Assembly: GCA_023254015.1 (NCBI GenBank)
Contig: JALQYS010000344.1
Location: forward strand, 1 to 6,626
Source of the DNA: Paracoccaceae bacterium
GTDB lineage: Bacteria > Pseudomonadota > Alphaproteobacteria > Rhodobacterales > Rhodobacteraceae
DNA: 6,626 nucleotides
Direction of reading: 5' to 3'
In this document: piece by piece, positions 5,536 through 6,626 of the stretch
Layout of the letters: each line of letters begins with the position of its first letter
Numbering within the stretch: position 1 is the first letter of the stretch
Notes under the pieces: generated by a model
Told to the model about the DNA's origin: nothing
Databases searched by the model: none
The model's input: the letters and a program-made list of their open reading frames with translations, nothing else
Translations under genes and position numbers: made by a program

Positions 5536-5562
5536 GCCGCCGCAGACCTTTCGGAGGATCAG

Positions 5563-6626
5563 ATGACCGACAGACCCATGGGGTTCGACACCCTTGCCAT
5601 TCACGCGGCCACCGCGCCCGATCCGGCGACTGGGGCGCGGCAGGTGCCGATCTATCAGACCACGGCCTATGTGTTCCGCGATGCCGACCATGCGGCAAAG
5701 CTGTTCAACCTTCAGGAAGTGGGCTGGATCTATTCGCGCCTGACCAACCCGACTGTGGCCGCGCTCGCCAACCGCGTTGCGGCGCTGGAAGGGGGCGCGG
5801 GCGCGATTGCCTGTTCCTCGGGCCATGCCGCGCAGATCATGGCGCTCTTCCCGCTGATGGGGCCGGGCAAGAACATCGTCGCCTCTTCGCGGCTTTATGG
5901 CGGCACGATCACCCAGTTCAGCCAGACCATCAAACGCTTTGGCTGGTCGGCCAAGTTTGTCGATACCGACGATCTGGGCGCGGTGTCGAAGGCGGTGGAC
6001 AAGAACACCCGCGCGATCTTCTGTGAAACCATCGCCAACCCCGGCGGCTATGTCACCGACATTCCGGCGCTGGCCAAGATTGCCGACAAGAAGGGCATCC
6101 CGCTGATCGTCGACAACACCACGGCGACCCCGTGGCTGGCACGCCCCATCGAGATGGGCGCGACGCTGGTGGTGCATTCGGCGACGAAATACCTGACCGG
6201 CAATGGCACGGTGACGGGCGGCATCGTGGTGGATTCGGGCAAGTTCGACTGGTCGCAGAACGACAAGTTCCCCAGCCTGTCGCAACCCGAACCGGCCTAT
6301 CACGGGCTGACCTTCCACCCCACCCTGGGCGCCATGGCCTTCACCTTCCATTCCATCGCCATCGGGTTGCGCGATCTGGGCATGACGATGAACCCGCAGG
6401 GCGCGCATTACACGCTGATGGGCATCGAAACCCTGTCGTTGCGGATGCAGCGCCATGTGGAAAACGCCAAGGTGGTGGCGGATTGGCTGGCGCAAGACCC
6501 GCGCGTTGAGTTTGTCACCTATGCCGGGTTGGGCAATTCGCCCTATCGCAAGCGGGCGGAAAAGATTGTGCCGAAGGGGGCGGGCGCGCTGTTTACCTTT
6601 GCGGTGAAGGGCGGCTACGAGGCCTG
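5563..6626 (+). CDS. metY: O-acetylhomoserine sulfhydrylase / aminocarboxypropyltransferase MetY (partial, 3' end outside window)
   Basis: This cytosolic PLP enzyme of the Cys/Met metabolism family makes homocysteine from O-acetylhomoserine and sulfide, the direct-sulfhydrylation route to methionine. The frame is open to the window end (354 complete codons of about 430 expected). The PLP-binding lysine is Lys209 in VVHSATKYLTGNG, with Asp184 in LIVDNTTATP and Tyr57/Arg59 in the phosphate-binding WIYSR. CSSGHAAQ (84-91) is the usual PLP-stacking loop. The LFNLQEVGWIYSR segment and PAYHGLTFHPTLGAMAF (244-260) are typical of MetY rather than MetZ or cystathionine gamma-synthase. ATG 5563 has GGAGG (5553-5557) 5 bases upstream. 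It follows the second RTX gene by 81 bases on the same strand with its own likely promoter, so it is probably not functionally linked to the RTX pair. Confidence 0.95.
   Translation, partial: MTDRPMGFDTLAIHAATAPDPATGARQVPIYQTTAYVFRDADHAAKLFNLQEVGWIYSRLTNPTVAALANRVAALEGGAGAIACSSGHAAQIMALFPLMGPGKNIVASSRLYGGTITQFSQTIKRFGWSAKFVDTDDLGAVSKAVDKNTRAIFCETIANPGGYVTDIPALAKIADKKGIPLIVDNTTATPWLARPIEMGATLVVHSATKYLTGNGTVTGGIVVDSGKFDWSQNDKFPSLSQPEPAYHGLTFHPTLGAMAFTFHSIAIGLRDLGMTMNPQGAHYTLMGIETLSLRMQRHVENAKVVADWLAQDPRVEFVTYAGLGNSPYRKRAEKIVPKGAGALFTFAVKGGYEA

Noticed and set aside
5482..5562. SAM-II type riboswitch before metY
   Set aside because: Such elements do occur before methionine genes in alphaproteobacteria, but the likely leader is only about 20 bases and I see no pseudoknot-like pairing.
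4816..6495. Long open frame (559 codons) on the minus strand opposite the second RTX gene and metY
   Set aside because: It spans two well-supported plus-strand genes and the gap between them, and its translation is rich in Arg, Gly, Ala and His with no domain, which is typical of a shadow frame.

Overview
The window appears to come from a GC-rich alphaproteobacterium of the Rhodobacterales/Paracoccaceae kind. This rests on family resemblance and strong GC bias at third codon positions from about base 300 onward, and no database search was made. The first ~298 bases look different. They are much richer in A+T and hold the end of an ABC-F ATPase (EttA type) whose C-terminus reads like a gammaproteobacterial protein, perhaps Moraxellaceae, followed by a textbook intrinsic terminator. 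The character of the sequence changes just after that terminator, so the window may contain a recent transfer boundary or an assembly chimera.

Layout. (1) 1-251: 3' end of ettA, plus strand, then a terminator at 269-299. (2) 346-1134: ddaH, a dimethylarginine dimethylaminohydrolase with its catalytic triad intact. (3) 1131-1544: a small secreted protein of unknown function on the minus strand, tail to tail with ddaH and overlapping it by 4 bases. (4) 1615-2631: a putative GT-A-fold glycosyltransferase (GT8-like, DxD motif), divergent from the small gene across a 70-base gap that holds a perfect 6+6 palindrome. (5) 2739-4001 and 4204-5481: two tandem paralogous RTX-type calcium-binding proteins. 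Both have the same unusual N-terminal beta-solenoid-like region, a glycine/aspartate nonapeptide array and a type I secretion-like C-terminus. They are separated by about 200 bases containing a very strong stem-loop. (6) 5563 to the window end: metY, O-acetylhomoserine sulfhydrylase, cut off by the window edge. No stretch of more than about 300 bases lacks a gene.

The genes do not form one pathway. ddaH (methylarginine breakdown to citrulline) and metY (methionine synthesis) are housekeeping-type metabolic genes. The stretch between them is accessory in character: a secreted small protein, a sugar-transferase-like protein and a duplicated pair of probable exported RTX proteins. The RTX pair is the most interesting part. 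The two proteins keep full-length collinearity, share an N-terminal domain I cannot name, each have exactly one cysteine at the same aligned place, have no recognisable enzyme domain, and have no type I secretion genes beside them in the window.
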